64,000 nt of DNA from Opitutaceae bacterium (GCA_024233285.1 JACKPU010000007.1:86849-150848), one strand, 5' to 3'. Shown: positions 54,095 to 62,944, counted from the stretch's first letter. The notes: generated by a model not told the origin, from the sequence alone. Made by a program: numbers and translations.

Positions 54095-54805
54095 TTAATC
54101 CACGCGCAAATACCGCCGGCGGCGGGCGCTTTGGCCGACCAATTCCTTGCGCGCGCCGGTTTCCTTGTAGGGCGCGCGGCGATAACCGCCGAGCTCCGGA
54201 TTGGCCGCGCATTCCATTTGAAAATCCTGCATGCGGGCGAAGGCCGTGAGCAGCTGCGTAGGCAGCGCGTAGTGATCCAAACCGCGGCGCGCCAACACGA
54301 GCAGCAATTCGTGCACCGACTCCAGGGTGGAGAGACACCCGTCCTGTGGTTGTTGTTTGATGCGATAGCGACTGGGCGCGGTCGCCCGAAACATCAGCCG
54401 CGGCAACGCCTGCAGCACCGGACTCAGCCGCAGCATCTTGCGCGCGGCGCTCCACGTCGCATCCAAAATGAACAGCTGCAGCGGGCGCGCGGTCAGCGCC
54501 GCCGGCAGCGGCTGTTCGGCGCTCAAATCGCAGGCCGCTTCCCCGGGATAGAGCAGGGCGGAGTGATACGTTGGATCCGCCAGACGCTCCCGCAGAATCA
54601 CGTTCTCCTCTAACGACGCGTCCACGATGATCTCGCTGTTCGCCAGACACAGGTGCGTGATTCGTCCGGTGTTTGCCTTCTCGCGCTTGAACTCCTTCGG
54701 ATGCATCAGGAGCACAAACCGCGTCCGTGTCGCCATGGGCACGAGTTCGCCACACCAGCACACGCGGGCGGGACGAAAGCAACGGTAACAGGTTTCACGT
54801 GACAT
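54095..54805 (-). CDS. DTW-domain tRNA-uridine aminocarboxypropyltransferase
   Basis: A 236-residue protein of the DTW family, which adds the acp group to uridine in tRNA (TapT-type acp3U synthesis) using SAM. The N-terminal zinc-binding CYRCFRPARVCWC and the family core (VLLMHPKEFKREKANTGRIT, LLYPG, LQLFILDATWSAARKML, where DATW corresponds to the DTW motif, and STLESVHELLLVLAR) are present. The start at 54805 leads directly into the cysteine motif; the longer frame upstream runs through a repeat region and is rejected. Confidence 0.88.
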   Translation of the reverse strand: MSRETCYRCFRPARVCWCGELVPMATRTRFVLLMHPKEFKREKANTGRITHLCLANSEIIVDASLEENVILRERLADPTYHSALLYPGEAACDLSAEQPLPAALTARPLQLFILDATWSAARKMLRLSPVLQALPRLMFRATAPSRYRIKQQPQDGCLSTLESVHELLLVLARRGLDHYALPTQLLTAFARMQDFQMECAANPELGGYRRAPYKETGARKELVGQSARRRRYLRVD

Positions 54806-54905
54806 TAACGCGGCATTAATCCGCAGCCCGGGCCGCAGTGCAATCCCGGTTGCGATTCCTGATGCATCCAAGGTGGGCGCGCAGGTCCCACTGCGCGCCG
54901 TGACG

Positions 54906-55037
54906 GGCACCGGGACGTGCCCGTCCACCCTTGTTTGTGGGGACGCGCCGCCCCCGGCGCGTAGTTTAAATCTCAATGGCTTTGTGCACTCCGGACCCAA
55001 TCCGCCGCGCCGGGGGCGACGCGGCCCCAGCTCCAAA
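54906..55037 (+). repeat. Dispersed non-coding repeat, copy A
   Basis: About 130 bases of non-coding DNA carrying GTGCCCGTCCACC, GGGGACGCGCCGCCCCCGGC and CGCGCCGGGGGCGACGCGGC. The order and sequence match the reverse complement of 60982-61105, with a more variable middle. It is part of the 410-base spacer upstream of the DTW gene. Confidence 0.8.
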
Positions 55038-55065
55038 CAACAGCAGCTCGCGGAGGCGCTGAGGT

Positions 55066-55132
55066 AGGGCGGTCTGTCCCAGACCGCCGGTTCGAACATT
55101 GCCACGGCGCGCTAGGGACAGCGCGCCCTACC
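55066..55132. repeat. Pair of palindromes upstream of MFS gene
   Basis: Two hairpin sequences, GGCGGTCTGTCCCAGACCGCC (55069-55088) and GGCGCGCTAGGGACAGCGCG (from 55105). Their outer ends are mutually inverted (GTAGGGC ... GCCCTAC). It belongs to the same style of palindromic element as 54018 and 56431 but with a different core. Confidence 0.7.
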
Positions 55133-55215
55133 ATCAAACCACCAAATCTCTACCACCACCGCTGGATAAATCCGACTCGCGTGCCGTATGACACAGCGCA
55201 CACTTCGCCTTTCCC

Positions 55216-56427
55216 ATGATCGCTTTCGTTACCCGCATGTTCACCGAGATTCGCGCCCTCCCGCGAGAAGTGCATGTGCTCGTGGGCGGGCAATTCATCA
55301 ACCGCTTCGGCGGCTTCGTGCTGCCGTTTCTGGCGCTGTATTTGACCGGCAAGGGAATCGGCATGGGCCACGTCGCGATCGTGCTCGGGTCCATGGCCAC
55401 GGGCGGACTGTTTGGGCCGATCGTGAGCGGTTACCTCGCCGACGCGATCGGCCGGCGCAACACCATCGTGGTCGCGCTCGTATCCAGTGCACTGAGCATC
55501 GTCGGGCTCTACTACTGCCAGACGCTGCCGCAGTTCATGGCCGTCGCGTTCGTGCATGGGTTTTGTTCGTTCCTCTATCATCCGGCGGCCAGCGCCCTGC
55601 TGACCGATCTGGTGCGGCCGGACCAACGCGTGCTCGCGTTCGCGCTGATGCGCCTCGCAGTCAACGCCGGGTTCGCCGCCGGTCCGGCCGTCGCCGGCAT
55701 CCTGTTCAGCCGCGCTCCGGCGCTGATTTTTTACGGCGATGCGATCACCACGCTGATCTTCGCCGGCCTCGCCATGCTCTGGCTGCCGCACGGATTGCGC
55801 ACGGTGACGGGCAAGGTGACCTCGCCATCCGTCATGTGGCAGAGCTGGCGCGAGGCCCTGGGCAACATGCGGCGCAACCGGCCGTTCGTCATCCTGGTGA
55901 TCTCCAGCCTGCTGATGGAAATCGCGTTTGTGCAGACCTTCAACGTGCTCGCGCTCACCGCCACGGGCCGCGGTCTCACCCCCGAACAATACGGCGTGGT
56001 CATGGCGCTCAACGGCGCGCTGATCATGTTTCTCGAACTGCCGCTCAACCAGTGGGCGCGGCGCTTCGATCTGCGGCGCGTGCTCGTCTTCGGGTTCGCC
56101 CTCGTCGGCGCGGGCTGCGCGTCGTTCGGTTTCATGCGCACGCAAACCGGCTTCTTTGTCGCGATGGTGATCTTCACCGTGGGTGAGATGCTCGCGCTGC
56201 CGATCAGCCAGAGCTACACCAGCACACTTGCGCCCGAGGCGTATCGCGGCCGCTATTTCGGCATCCGCGGGATCGTCTGGGCCATGGCCGCCAGCATCGG
56301 CAGCGTCGGCGTCTGGTGCTACGGTCAGATGGGTGATGCGTGGTGGTATGTGGCCGGCGCCATCGGCGTGCTCGGCGCGTTGGTCATGCTCGGCACCCTG
56401 CGCGAACCGGCGCCGCCGTCGGATTGA
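55216..56427 (+). CDS. MFS transporter (drug-efflux-like)
   Basis: A 403-residue protein with 12 hydrophobic helices and the MFS motif A between TM2 and TM3 (SGYLADAIGRRNTIVVALVS). TM4-TM5 contain the MRLAVNAGFAAGPAVAGILF stretch of DHA1-type transporters (motif C-like GxxxGPxxxG). It resembles MdtH/YfmO-type single-component exporters, but the substrate cannot be predicted. The start at 55216 gives a short cytoplasmic N terminus before TM1. The gene ends 4 bases before the large inverted repeat. Confidence 0.88.
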   Translation: MIAFVTRMFTEIRALPREVHVLVGGQFINRFGGFVLPFLALYLTGKGIGMGHVAIVLGSMATGGLFGPIVSGYLADAIGRRNTIVVALVSSALSIVGLYYCQTLPQFMAVAFVHGFCSFLYHPAASALLTDLVRPDQRVLAFALMRLAVNAGFAAGPAVAGILFSRAPALIFYGDAITTLIFAGLAMLWLPHGLRTVTGKVTSPSVMWQSWREALGNMRRNRPFVILVISSLLMEIAFVQTFNVLALTATGRGLTPEQYGVVMALNGALIMFLELPLNQWARRFDLRRVLVFGFALVGAGCASFGFMRTQTGFFVAMVIFTVGEMLALPISQSYTSTLAPEAYRGRYFGIRGIVWAMAASIGSVGVWCYGQMGDAWWYVAGAIGVLGALVMLGTLREPAPPSD

Positions 56428-56430
56428 CGT

Positions 56431-56506
56431 GTAGGGCGGGATCGCTGATCCCGCCTACGGATGACGTGGCGTGTTCGATTTGGCGGGATCAGCGATCCCG
56501 CCCTAC
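56431..56506. repeat. Inverted pair of 25-base palindromes between convergent genes
   Basis: The 25-base element of 54018-54042 occurs at 56431-56455 and, exactly inverted, at 56482-56506, with a 26-base spacer. The unit fills the entire 80-base gap between two convergent genes. It could act as a bidirectional terminator and/or REP/BIME-like element. Confidence 0.88.
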
Positions 56507-56507
56507 A

Positions 56508-57032
56508 TTACGACACCACTGGTGGCCGGCCGGCCAGCACGCTCGCGACCAGCGGCGCGCGATGTCGGTAGTAAAGCGCGAGCCCGCCTTGATAAATCAG
56601 CGTCGCAAGCAGCAACACGCCGTAAACCGCCGTGTTGGCGATGCTGGCCATCCGTTCGAGCGTGGCCGGATCGATCGCCGCGTCGGCAAACATCGTGTGC
56701 ACTTCGGCCGGCAACCCGGCGATCAGCGCCGCCGCGTCGAAGGTCAGCAATTGCGTGACCGCATAGCTCCACACCATTGCGAGCACGATCAGCTGCGCGA
56801 CAAACAGTTTCCGCATGCCCGCGGCATCGCCCCGCAAAATGGCCCGGCGGCCGCGCAGTTCCGTGATGCCGCCCACCATCACGATCGCGCCGGTGAAGCC
56901 GGCGATCAGGTCGGTCATGATGAGGGAGACCAGCGCTCCCAGGCCCGCCGCCACGGTCACGCACCAGCCGTTGATGGCGGCGAGTCGCAGAATCCGATTC
57001 ACGATTTGCTCGGGGGTGGTGGTCGAAGCCAT
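56508..57032 (-). CDS. Hypothetical integral membrane protein
   Basis: A 174-residue protein with four predicted membrane helices (VTVAAGLGALVSLIMTDLI, GAIVMVGGITELRG, LFVAQLIVLAMVWSYAVTQL, AVYGVLLLATLIYQGGLALY) and no recognised domain. From the ATG at 57032 it begins with MASTTTPEQIVNRILR; longer upstream frames have no support. Nothing in the neighbourhood suggests a role. Confidence 0.65.
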   Translation of the reverse strand: MASTTTPEQIVNRILRLAAINGWCVTVAAGLGALVSLIMTDLIAGFTGAIVMVGGITELRGRRAILRGDAAGMRKLFVAQLIVLAMVWSYAVTQLLTFDAAALIAGLPAEVHTMFADAAIDPATLERMASIANTAVYGVLLLATLIYQGGLALYYRHRAPLVASVLAGRPPVVS

Positions 57033-57184
57033 GCCCGCAACTTGCCGCCGCCGCGGGCCGCTGGCAATGCCGCGCTGCGGCCGGTTTTTCACAGGGTTTT
57101 TAACCCGTGCTAAAACCGGGTGAAACTCACGTCCGCGGTGTCATTGCGCGTGTCTATTCGCCCATCGCCGCCAGAGTTGGCAGC

Positions 57185-57652
57185 ATGAAAACACGACAGC
57201 CAGCCTGCTCCCGGCGCGGGTTCACCCTCGTCGAAATCATGATTGTGGTGGTGATCATCGGCCTGCTGGCGGCCATCGCGATTCCCGCTCTGCAACGCGT
57301 GCAGCGCCGCACCCAGGCGACGCGCTTCATCAGCGATCTGCGCACGTTTGCGCAGGCCTTTGACACCTACGCGCTCGAAAACGGCGTCTGGCCAGGCAAC
57401 GCCGGTTCGGGCGTCGTGCCGCCGGGCATGAGCGACCAGATCAGCACCACGGCGTGGACCGCGACGAACACGCTCGGCGGGCGCTGGAATTGGGACGAAA
57501 ACCGGTTCGGGGTCGTCGCCTCGGTCTCCACCACGGGCGTGACCGCGACGGTGGCCGACATGCTCGCAATCGACGCGCAGATTGATGACGGCGATCTCGC
57601 GACCGGCCGGTTTCGCAGCGCCAGCGGCCGCTACCTCTGGGTGCTGGAGTAA
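57185..57652 (+). CDS. Type II secretion/type IV pilus-like pseudopilin
   Basis: A 155-residue prepilin-like protein. A short leader ends in the prepilin-peptidase site RRG/FTLVE, followed by the hydrophobic helix IMIVVVIIGLLAAIAIPAL. The C-terminal part is small and Thr/Ala-rich (GVWPGNAGSGVVPPG, ASGRYLWVLE), as in GspG/H-like Verrucomicrobia paralogues. The start at 57185 gives the leader of about 12 residues. It stands alone, without a secretion operon nearby. Large families of such single pseudopilins are common in Verrucomicrobiota and Planctomycetota. Confidence 0.9.
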   Translation: MKTRQPACSRRGFTLVEIMIVVVIIGLLAAIAIPALQRVQRRTQATRFISDLRTFAQAFDTYALENGVWPGNAGSGVVPPGMSDQISTTAWTATNTLGGRWNWDENRFGVVASVSTTGVTATVADMLAIDAQIDDGDLATGRFRSASGRYLWVLE

Positions 57653-57706
57653 GGCGCGGCGAAAAATAACCGTGCAACTTTCGCCGGGCTCGCGAGTCTT
57701 GAAGGC

Positions 57707-57970
57707 ATGCCTTTACTGCGCCTGCTCCTTGGTGCGGCGGTGGCCGTCGTCGCGGTCTTCGCCGGTTTGTTTGCCGCCCTGATCGTCGCGTGCACCGCAG
57801 TGGTGGGTTATCTCGCGCTGCTGATCACCGGCCGGCGACGCGGCCGACCCGCGCCGGGGCATAGTCCGACCCGCGGTCCCGGTCCCCGGCCGACCGCCGG
57901 TCGTGGCGATGCGATCGACATCGAAGCGAGCGAAGTGGGCGAGACCGCCGACAAAACGCTCGAGCGCTGA
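57707..57970 (+). CDS. Small hypothetical membrane protein
   Basis: An 87-residue protein with one or two N-terminal hydrophobic helices (LLLGAAVAVVAVFAGLFAAL, then VACTAVVGYLALLI) and a Pro/Arg/Gly-rich disordered tail ending in an acidic stretch (DIEASEVGETADKTLER). I recognise no family. It lies 54 bases after the pseudopilin in the same direction and 4 bases before the convergent oxidoreductase. Confidence 0.6.
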   Translation: MPLLRLLLGAAVAVVAVFAGLFAALIVACTAVVGYLALLITGRRRGRPAPGHSPTRGPGPRPTAGRGDAIDIEASEVGETADKTLER

Positions 57971-57974
57971 ATGC

Positions 57975-58994
57975 TCAGGACCGCGCCGGACGGGCCGGTT
58001 GACCGGTGCGCGCGGAGGCGTAGATCGCATCCATCAGTTCGCTGTGCACGATGCCGTTTTGCAACGAGGTGCGCGGTTCGGCGCGGCCGAGAATCGCGTC
58101 GATGAAGTTGTCGTTCGGCGTCTGCGCCCGGCCGAGGAGCTCAAGATCCGTCAGCTCGCCCTTGGCGTCGTAGGCACGAATCCATTGCCCCATCCAGCCG
58201 TCGATGTCCACGCGGCCCTGTTCAAACATGAAGTGCATGTCGGCGCCGTCGCGCACGCAATTGCCGCCAATCGCGAGGCAGGCCATCACGCCATTGGCGA
58301 AGCGCAGGTTGATCGCAGCGTTGATGTCCACCGGCGTGCCCAGCTGATCGAGAAACGCAAAGACCTCCGCGATGTCGGACTCGACCGACCAGCACAGTGA
58401 GTTGAGCAGATGCGCGCCGCTGTCATAGGCCTGGCCACCGCCGGAGAGCGTGGGAATCTGGCGCCAGCTGCCGGTGGTGAGGTGTTTCCAATTCTGCGAA
58501 AGATAACCGCTGATCAATTCGAGGCGGCCGAAACGCCGCGTGCGAATCGCCTCGCGCAGCCACGCGAAGGCCGGCGTGCAGGGCGTGTTGTAGCCGATGA
58601 CAAAGACCTTCCCGGTGGACGCGAAGCGCGTGGCCAGGGCGTGCGCCTGCGCCGCGGCCGTGACCATCGGTTTCTCCATCAGCACATGCAGGCCGGCATC
58701 GGCCGCGAGCATGGCGTGATCGAAGTGCAGCGTATGCGGGGTGATGATCGCAACCGCGTCGATCAGCCCGGAATGCATCATCGCCGAGGCGTCGGTGAAA
58801 ATCGCCGGCCGCGGGGCATAGGCCGGCAGGTGCGTGGCGATGAATCGCTCCATGTGCTCCGGCGAAACGTCACCGAGCGCGGTGATCTGCACGTCGGGGT
58901 GGTCGCGAAAGCGTTGGGCATGGGCGCCGCCCATGCCGCCGGTGCCAAGAATGCCGACGCGCACGGGGCGGCCGGCCGAAGGTGTTGGGGTCAT
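57975..58994 (-). CDS. Gfo/Idh/MocA-family oxidoreductase
   Basis: A 339-residue NAD(P)-dependent sugar-type dehydrogenase. N-terminal Rossmann fold with VRVGILGTGGMGGAHAQRF, and the conserved motifs DAVAIITPHTLHFDHAM and HVLMEKPMVTAAAQA (EKP lysine). The C-terminal alpha/beta domain has GGGQAYDSGAHLLNSLCW with the catalytic Asp...His. The start at 58994 follows from the beginning of the conserved Rossmann strand. Substrate unknown. It precedes the divergent-looking SulP gene only by position; the two are on the same strand with an 86-base gap. Confidence 0.92.
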   Translation of the reverse strand: MTPTPSAGRPVRVGILGTGGMGGAHAQRFRDHPDVQITALGDVSPEHMERFIATHLPAYAPRPAIFTDASAMMHSGLIDAVAIITPHTLHFDHAMLAADAGLHVLMEKPMVTAAAQAHALATRFASTGKVFVIGYNTPCTPAFAWLREAIRTRRFGRLELISGYLSQNWKHLTTGSWRQIPTLSGGGQAYDSGAHLLNSLCWSVESDIAEVFAFLDQLGTPVDINAAINLRFANGVMACLAIGGNCVRDGADMHFMFEQGRVDIDGWMGQWIRAYDAKGELTDLELLGRAQTPNDNFIDAILGRAEPRTSLQNGIVHSELMDAIYASARTGQPARPARS

Positions 58995-59080
58995 AGTTGG
59001 GGTGTCCGCAGGGCGAACGCCGGTTAGCTGACCAAAGCCCAACCCCGGGGCAATCGCGAAAATCGCGAACGCCCCGAAAA

Positions 59081-60625
59081 TCAAATCCGCGCGACGGAGT
59101 AGTGCGGATCGTCCGGCATGATCTCGACGTCCACGCGGTTGCCCGCGCGTTCGAGCATCTGCCGGCAGTCAGGTGAGAGATGCCGCAGGTGCAGGGTCTT
59201 GCCGGCCTTGCGGTAACGCTCCGCGAGGGAGTTGATCGCCTCGAGGCCCGACAGATCGCACACCCGGGTGTCGCGGCAATCAATGACCACGTCGTCCGGA
59301 TCCTCGGCGGGTTTGAACAGTTCCGCGAACTCGCGCACCGAGCCGAAGTAGAGCAGCCCCGCCAGCAGATAGGTGCGGCGCTGATGCGTATTTTCCAAAG
59401 TGACGAGGCGCACGTGCTGCGCGCTCTTCCACGCGAACACCAGCGCGGAGACCAGGACGCCGACCAGCACTGCGATCGCGAGGTCCGCGTAAACGGTCAC
59501 GCCGGTCACGATCGCGATGACGAGAATGTCGCTCTTTGGCACCTTGCCGAAGGTCGTGAGACTGGACCATTCGAAGGTGCCGATCACCACCATGAACATG
59601 ACGCCGGTCAGCGCGGCGATCGGGATGCGGTCGATGAACGGCGCGCCCACGAGAATGAAGACCAGCAGACCGAGGGCCGCGACGATGCCCGAGGTGCGGC
59701 CGCGGCCGCCCGAACGGATATTGATCAAGCTCTGCCCGATCATCGCGCAGCCGCCCATGCTTTGAAAGAAGCCGCTGACCATGTTGGCCGCGCCCTGCGC
59801 CACGCACTCGCGATTGCCGCGTCCGCGCGTCTCGGTGATTTCGTCGATCAGCTGCAGCGTCATCAGCGATTCAATCAGCCCGACCGAGGCGAGGATCGCC
59901 GCATAGGGGAAAATGAACGAGAGCGTATCCCAGGTGAACGGCACATGCGGCAGATGCCACTGCGGCAGCGCGCCCTGCACGCTGGCGAGGTCGCCCACGA
60001 CCTGCGTGTTGACGCCGAGAAACGCGATGCCCGATACCACCAGAATCGCGGCGAGCGAGGAGGGCACGGCCTTGGTGAGCTTGGGCAGATACTTGATGAT
60101 CGCCATGGTCAGCGCGACCAGCCCGAGCATCAGCCACATCGCCGAACCGGAGAGCCAGTCGCCCACGAGCGCGCCGTCGCGCTCCTTGAACATGTCGAGC
60201 TGCGCGAGGAAGATCACAATCGCGAGGCCGTTGACAAAGCCCATCATCACCGGATGCGGCACGAGCCGAATCAACCGCCCCAACCGCAGGGTGCCGACGA
60301 CGATTTGCAGCGCCCCGGTCAGGATGACTGCAGCGAACAGGTATTCCAACCCCGCGCCGGCGCCGCCGCGCAGGTTGCCTTCCTGCACCAAAGCGACCAT
60401 CACAACCGCCATCGCGCCGGTCGCGCCCGAGATCATGCCGGGCCGCCCCCCGAACGCCGCGGTGATCAGACCCATGAAAAAGGCCGCGTAAAGCCCCACC
60501 AACGGCGGCACGCCGGCCACAAACGCGAACGCGATGGCCTCGGGCACGAGCGCGAGCGCCACGGTCAGCCCCGACAGGGCGTCGTCTTTGAAATTGCCGC
60601 GCTTTTTGCGAAACGGATTGGTCAT
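59081..60625 (-). CDS. SulP-family anion transporter with STAS domain
   Basis: A 514-residue permease for sulfate, bicarbonate or another anion. The SulP signature is present (LVPEAIAFAFVAGVPPLVGL), followed by ~12 hydrophobic segments and a C-terminal STAS domain (about 425-500; LLYFGSVREFAELF, DDVVIDCRDTRVCDLSGLEA, ERYRKAGKTLHLRHLSPDC). The E/N residues of TM8 (ASVGLIESLMTLQLIDEITE, RGRGNRECVAQGAANMVSG) are those of the BicA/DAUP group. Start at 60625, ahead of the cytoplasmic tail FRKKRGNFKDDALSG. SulP proteins include Na+-dependent bicarbonate transporters, and the dab operon lies 24 kb away, but no link is shown. Confidence 0.92.
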   Translation of the reverse strand: MTNPFRKKRGNFKDDALSGLTVALALVPEAIAFAFVAGVPPLVGLYAAFFMGLITAAFGGRPGMISGATGAMAVVMVALVQEGNLRGGAGAGLEYLFAAVILTGALQIVVGTLRLGRLIRLVPHPVMMGFVNGLAIVIFLAQLDMFKERDGALVGDWLSGSAMWLMLGLVALTMAIIKYLPKLTKAVPSSLAAILVVSGIAFLGVNTQVVGDLASVQGALPQWHLPHVPFTWDTLSFIFPYAAILASVGLIESLMTLQLIDEITETRGRGNRECVAQGAANMVSGFFQSMGGCAMIGQSLINIRSGGRGRTSGIVAALGLLVFILVGAPFIDRIPIAALTGVMFMVVIGTFEWSSLTTFGKVPKSDILVIAIVTGVTVYADLAIAVLVGVLVSALVFAWKSAQHVRLVTLENTHQRRTYLLAGLLYFGSVREFAELFKPAEDPDDVVIDCRDTRVCDLSGLEAINSLAERYRKAGKTLHLRHLSPDCRQMLERAGNRVDVEIMPDDPHYSVARI

Positions 60626-60814
60626 GATGCGATGAAAATCGCCCGACCAAAACGCCGACGTTGGGGATCGACGCCTGCGCCCGATACGGGCGGTTGAAGA
60701 GTGAAACTGGACTGTGGACGGGGCGGGAAAGCCCGCCGCGACGAGCAGCGGGCCGGCCATCAAGGGTGGCTCCGCCGGTCATGGCAACCCTCAATCGAGC
60801 CGCCGTGATTTAGT

Positions 60815-60942
60815 CTCACGCGGAGTCGCAGAGTCGCTGAGGGAGGAATGAATAACAGAGGATTAAGCTGGTGAGAGAATCGTCATCCAAAATGAAACAG
60901 CTTGGGCATCGGCATCCCTGCGGCTCTGCGACTCTGCGTGAG
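60815..60942. repeat. Inverted repeat of a CTCACGCAGAGTCGCAGAG element
   Basis: CTCACGCGGAGTCGCAGAGT (60815-60842) is matched in inverted orientation by 60916-60942, separated by about 70 bases. A third copy starts at 63977 and runs off the window. All are in non-coding DNA. Confidence 0.8.
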
Positions 60943-60981
60943 CCCCATATCTTCCATCTCCGCGCTGCGCGCTGTGGATGA

Positions 60982-61105
60982 TTGGAGCTGGGGCCGCGTC
61001 GCCCTCGGCGCGGCGGCTTGAGTCGTGAATGCAAAATCCGTTTGAGCGTCGAACTACGCGCCGGGGGCGGCGCGTCCCCATGATCGAGGTGGACGGGCAC
61101 CCGGT
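60982..61105 (-). repeat. Dispersed non-coding repeat, copy B (inverted)
   Basis: Reverse complement of the 54906-55037 element: GCCGCGTCGCCC, GCGCCGGGGGCGGCGCGTCC and GGTGGACGGGCACC appear in the mirrored order. Lies in the 580-base non-coding spacer between the SulP gene and the next gene, which holds no supported gene otherwise. Confidence 0.8.
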
Positions 61106-61207
61106 TCAGAAACCCTTCCGTTTCACTCGAGGGCGAATCGCGTTGCGATTCACCATCTCCGCGCTCCGTCCTTCTTACTTCCTCCTTCTTCCTTCTTCCT
61201 TACCGCC

Positions 61208-61957
61208 TCAAGGTTTCACCCGGCCGAAACCCCACGAAAAGGGTGCGCCGAAAATCTCCGCGCCGCCGATGCGCACGCCGTGAAACATCGTCTCGGCCAT
61301 TTCGGTCGAATCCAGAATCCGCGCGACATCGATCATCAATTCCGCGTCGGCGATCAGCCGCTCGACATCCTCGCCGGGATAACCGGCCCAGTATTTCAGG
61401 TCGTGCAGAAATCCCGCGGGGTAGAGGCTCTGGCCGCGCCACGCGTCGAACCAGCCCGTCACGCCATCGCTCTTGAAGGGTTGCGGCGGCGGGTCGCGCT
61501 CAATCTTCGCCCAAAGCTCCGGGAGGCCGTAGTGTTCGCAGATGATCTTGATACGCGCCAACGGCACTTCCTCGCCAATCGCCGGCAGTTCGAATGCCTC
61601 TGCCGTTTGCGCGCGCATTTCCGCCCGGCGCATCGGCATCGCGTCGATGATGGCAAACAGCTTGTCCGGGGACACGGGTTGCGCGGTCGTCAACTTGACT
61701 CCGCCATCCTTGCCGATCAGCCGGAACTGAAACGCCTCCGCACCGGTGCGCGTCAGCATCAGCACATCGCGTTCGCGCAGCCCCGACCAAGCGGGCAGCA
61801 GCGCGGCGGCCTGGGCTTGAAACGTCGCGTCGTCGGTCGTCGGGGTATCGATCACGACCACCCGTTGTTGCCAGCGTTGCGCCGCCAGATCCGGCAAGGG
61901 CAGGGCGGCCAGGGAGGTGACCGCGCAGAGCACGGCGAACAGACAGGACAGACGCAT
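61208..61957 (-). CDS. Exported protein: DUF4174-like domain plus phospholipase-A2-like domain
   Basis: A 249-residue protein with a signal peptide (residues 1-26) and two regions. Residues ~28-105 (QQRVVVIDTPTTDDATFQAQ, GAEAFQFRLIGKDGGVKLTT) match the pattern of DUF4174, a thioredoxin-like small domain. Residues ~140-215 contain SDGVTGWFDAWRG and GFLHDLKYWAGYPGEDVERL; the HD (185-186) followed by YW.G and a helix with RLIADAEL is the motif arrangement of phospholipase A2-like domains, although the cysteines are missing. The fusion is unusual and the function unknown. Start at 61957 gives the signal peptide. Confidence 0.6.
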   Translation of the reverse strand: MRLSCLFAVLCAVTSLAALPLPDLAAQRWQQRVVVIDTPTTDDATFQAQAAALLPAWSGLRERDVLMLTRTGAEAFQFRLIGKDGGVKLTTAQPVSPDKLFAIIDAMPMRRAEMRAQTAEAFELPAIGEEVPLARIKIICEHYGLPELWAKIERDPPPQPFKSDGVTGWFDAWRGQSLYPAGFLHDLKYWAGYPGEDVERLIADAELMIDVARILDSTEMAETMFHGVRIGGAEIFGAPFSWGFGRVKP

Positions 61958-62026
61958 GGGGGTGAGCAAAACCAACCGCGGCACGGTTGCAAATCCCGGC
62001 GCCGCTTGGCCCACCGCCGAGCAGGA

Positions 62027-62809
62027 TCAGGATGCCCGACGACGACGCCAGACCGCCAAGCCCAAGCCCAGCACGCCGGCGAGCAGCGCATAGGTGGAGG
62101 GCTCCGGCACTGCGGGGTAGCTCAGCATGCCGGGATTGAATGTGCCGGTCGCGAACGTGAACAGGCGTGCGTCATCCAAGATGCCATGCAAATACGCATG
62201 ACCGTCCTGGGCGTCGCCCAAGGAAAACTGGCTGGCATAGGGGCCGACCGTAATCGGTGTGCCGGTCACAAGGCTGCCGTTGAAATAGAGACTCGCGTCG
62301 CTGTTCTCATCCACGACCAAGGCGACGTGATACCACGTGTCGGTGGCCAGGCCGTAGGTGCTGAAATAGATGTTGTCACCACTGCGGGCCAGACCGAGCC
62401 GGCCGCCAAACCCCGTGTCGTAGAGGATGCCCGTGCCCGAACTCACGCCGTTGCCGACCAGCATCACCCATTGCGTGGACGCGAGGCTGGAAAAATTCAC
62501 CCAGGTCTCCATCGCGAAATTATTGGTCATGCCCAAATTGCTCGCGATGGTGTAGCTGCCGCTGCCCGTGAATTGCACCGCGAGACTGCCGCTTGAGTCC
62601 GGCCGCGTCGTGTTGGTGTAGGTCAGGCCCGTGCCGGCGAGCGAAAGATTGGAACCCGTGCTCGCGGTTAAAGTCGCGTTCACCGCGTTACCATTGGCGG
62701 CCCCGGCGTCGTCGTCACCCATGCTCCAGGCGCCGATGATGGTTTGAGAAAGGGCGGAAGTGGCGGTTGCGACCAACAGTAATCCAACGGCAAGCAGTTT
62801 CGTTTTCAT
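62027..62809 (-). CDS. PEP-CTERM exported protein with LamG-like domain
   Basis: A 260-residue surface or secreted protein. It has a signal peptide (LLAVGLLLVATATSALSQ), a LamG/concanavalin-like jelly roll (about 30-225; FAMETWVNFSSLASTQWVML, TWYHVALVVDENSDASLYFN, GILDDARLF), and the C-terminal sorting signal VPEPSTYALLAGVLGLGLAV followed by WRRRR. PEP-CTERM proteins are processed by exosortase in EPS-producing bacteria. Its start at 62809 is set by the signal peptide. It is divergent from the next gene with 135 bases between. Confidence 0.92.
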   Translation of the reverse strand: MKTKLLAVGLLLVATATSALSQTIIGAWSMGDDDAGAANGNAVNATLTASTGSNLSLAGTGLTYTNTTRPDSSGSLAVQFTGSGSYTIASNLGMTNNFAMETWVNFSSLASTQWVMLVGNGVSSGTGILYDTGFGGRLGLARSGDNIYFSTYGLATDTWYHVALVVDENSDASLYFNGSLVTGTPITVGPYASQFSLGDAQDGHAYLHGILDDARLFTFATGTFNPGMLSYPAVPEPSTYALLAGVLGLGLAVWRRRRAS

Positions 62810-62944
62810 GGGGTAGCGGGTGCGAATCATCCAATGAAAGTGTCGGTCGCTCGCAACCATTTTAAACGCCGCGGAGTCGGGTCCAAACAGACCTAGTGCC
62901 AATGATCGCTTGGCAGCCGGCGCACGTCGGCAAAGCTGGGCGCC

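Noticed and set aside
54806..55105. 100-residue N-terminal extension of the DTW protein
   Set aside because: It translates the dispersed repeat and has no conserved sequence; the zinc motif starts immediately after the chosen ATG.
59180..60697. 505-codon plus-strand open frame
   Set aside because: Antisense to the SulP transporter; composition is His/Asp/Arg/Glu-rich and without motifs.
61280..62596. 438-codon plus-strand open frame
   Set aside because: Antisense across two minus-strand exported proteins with signal peptides.
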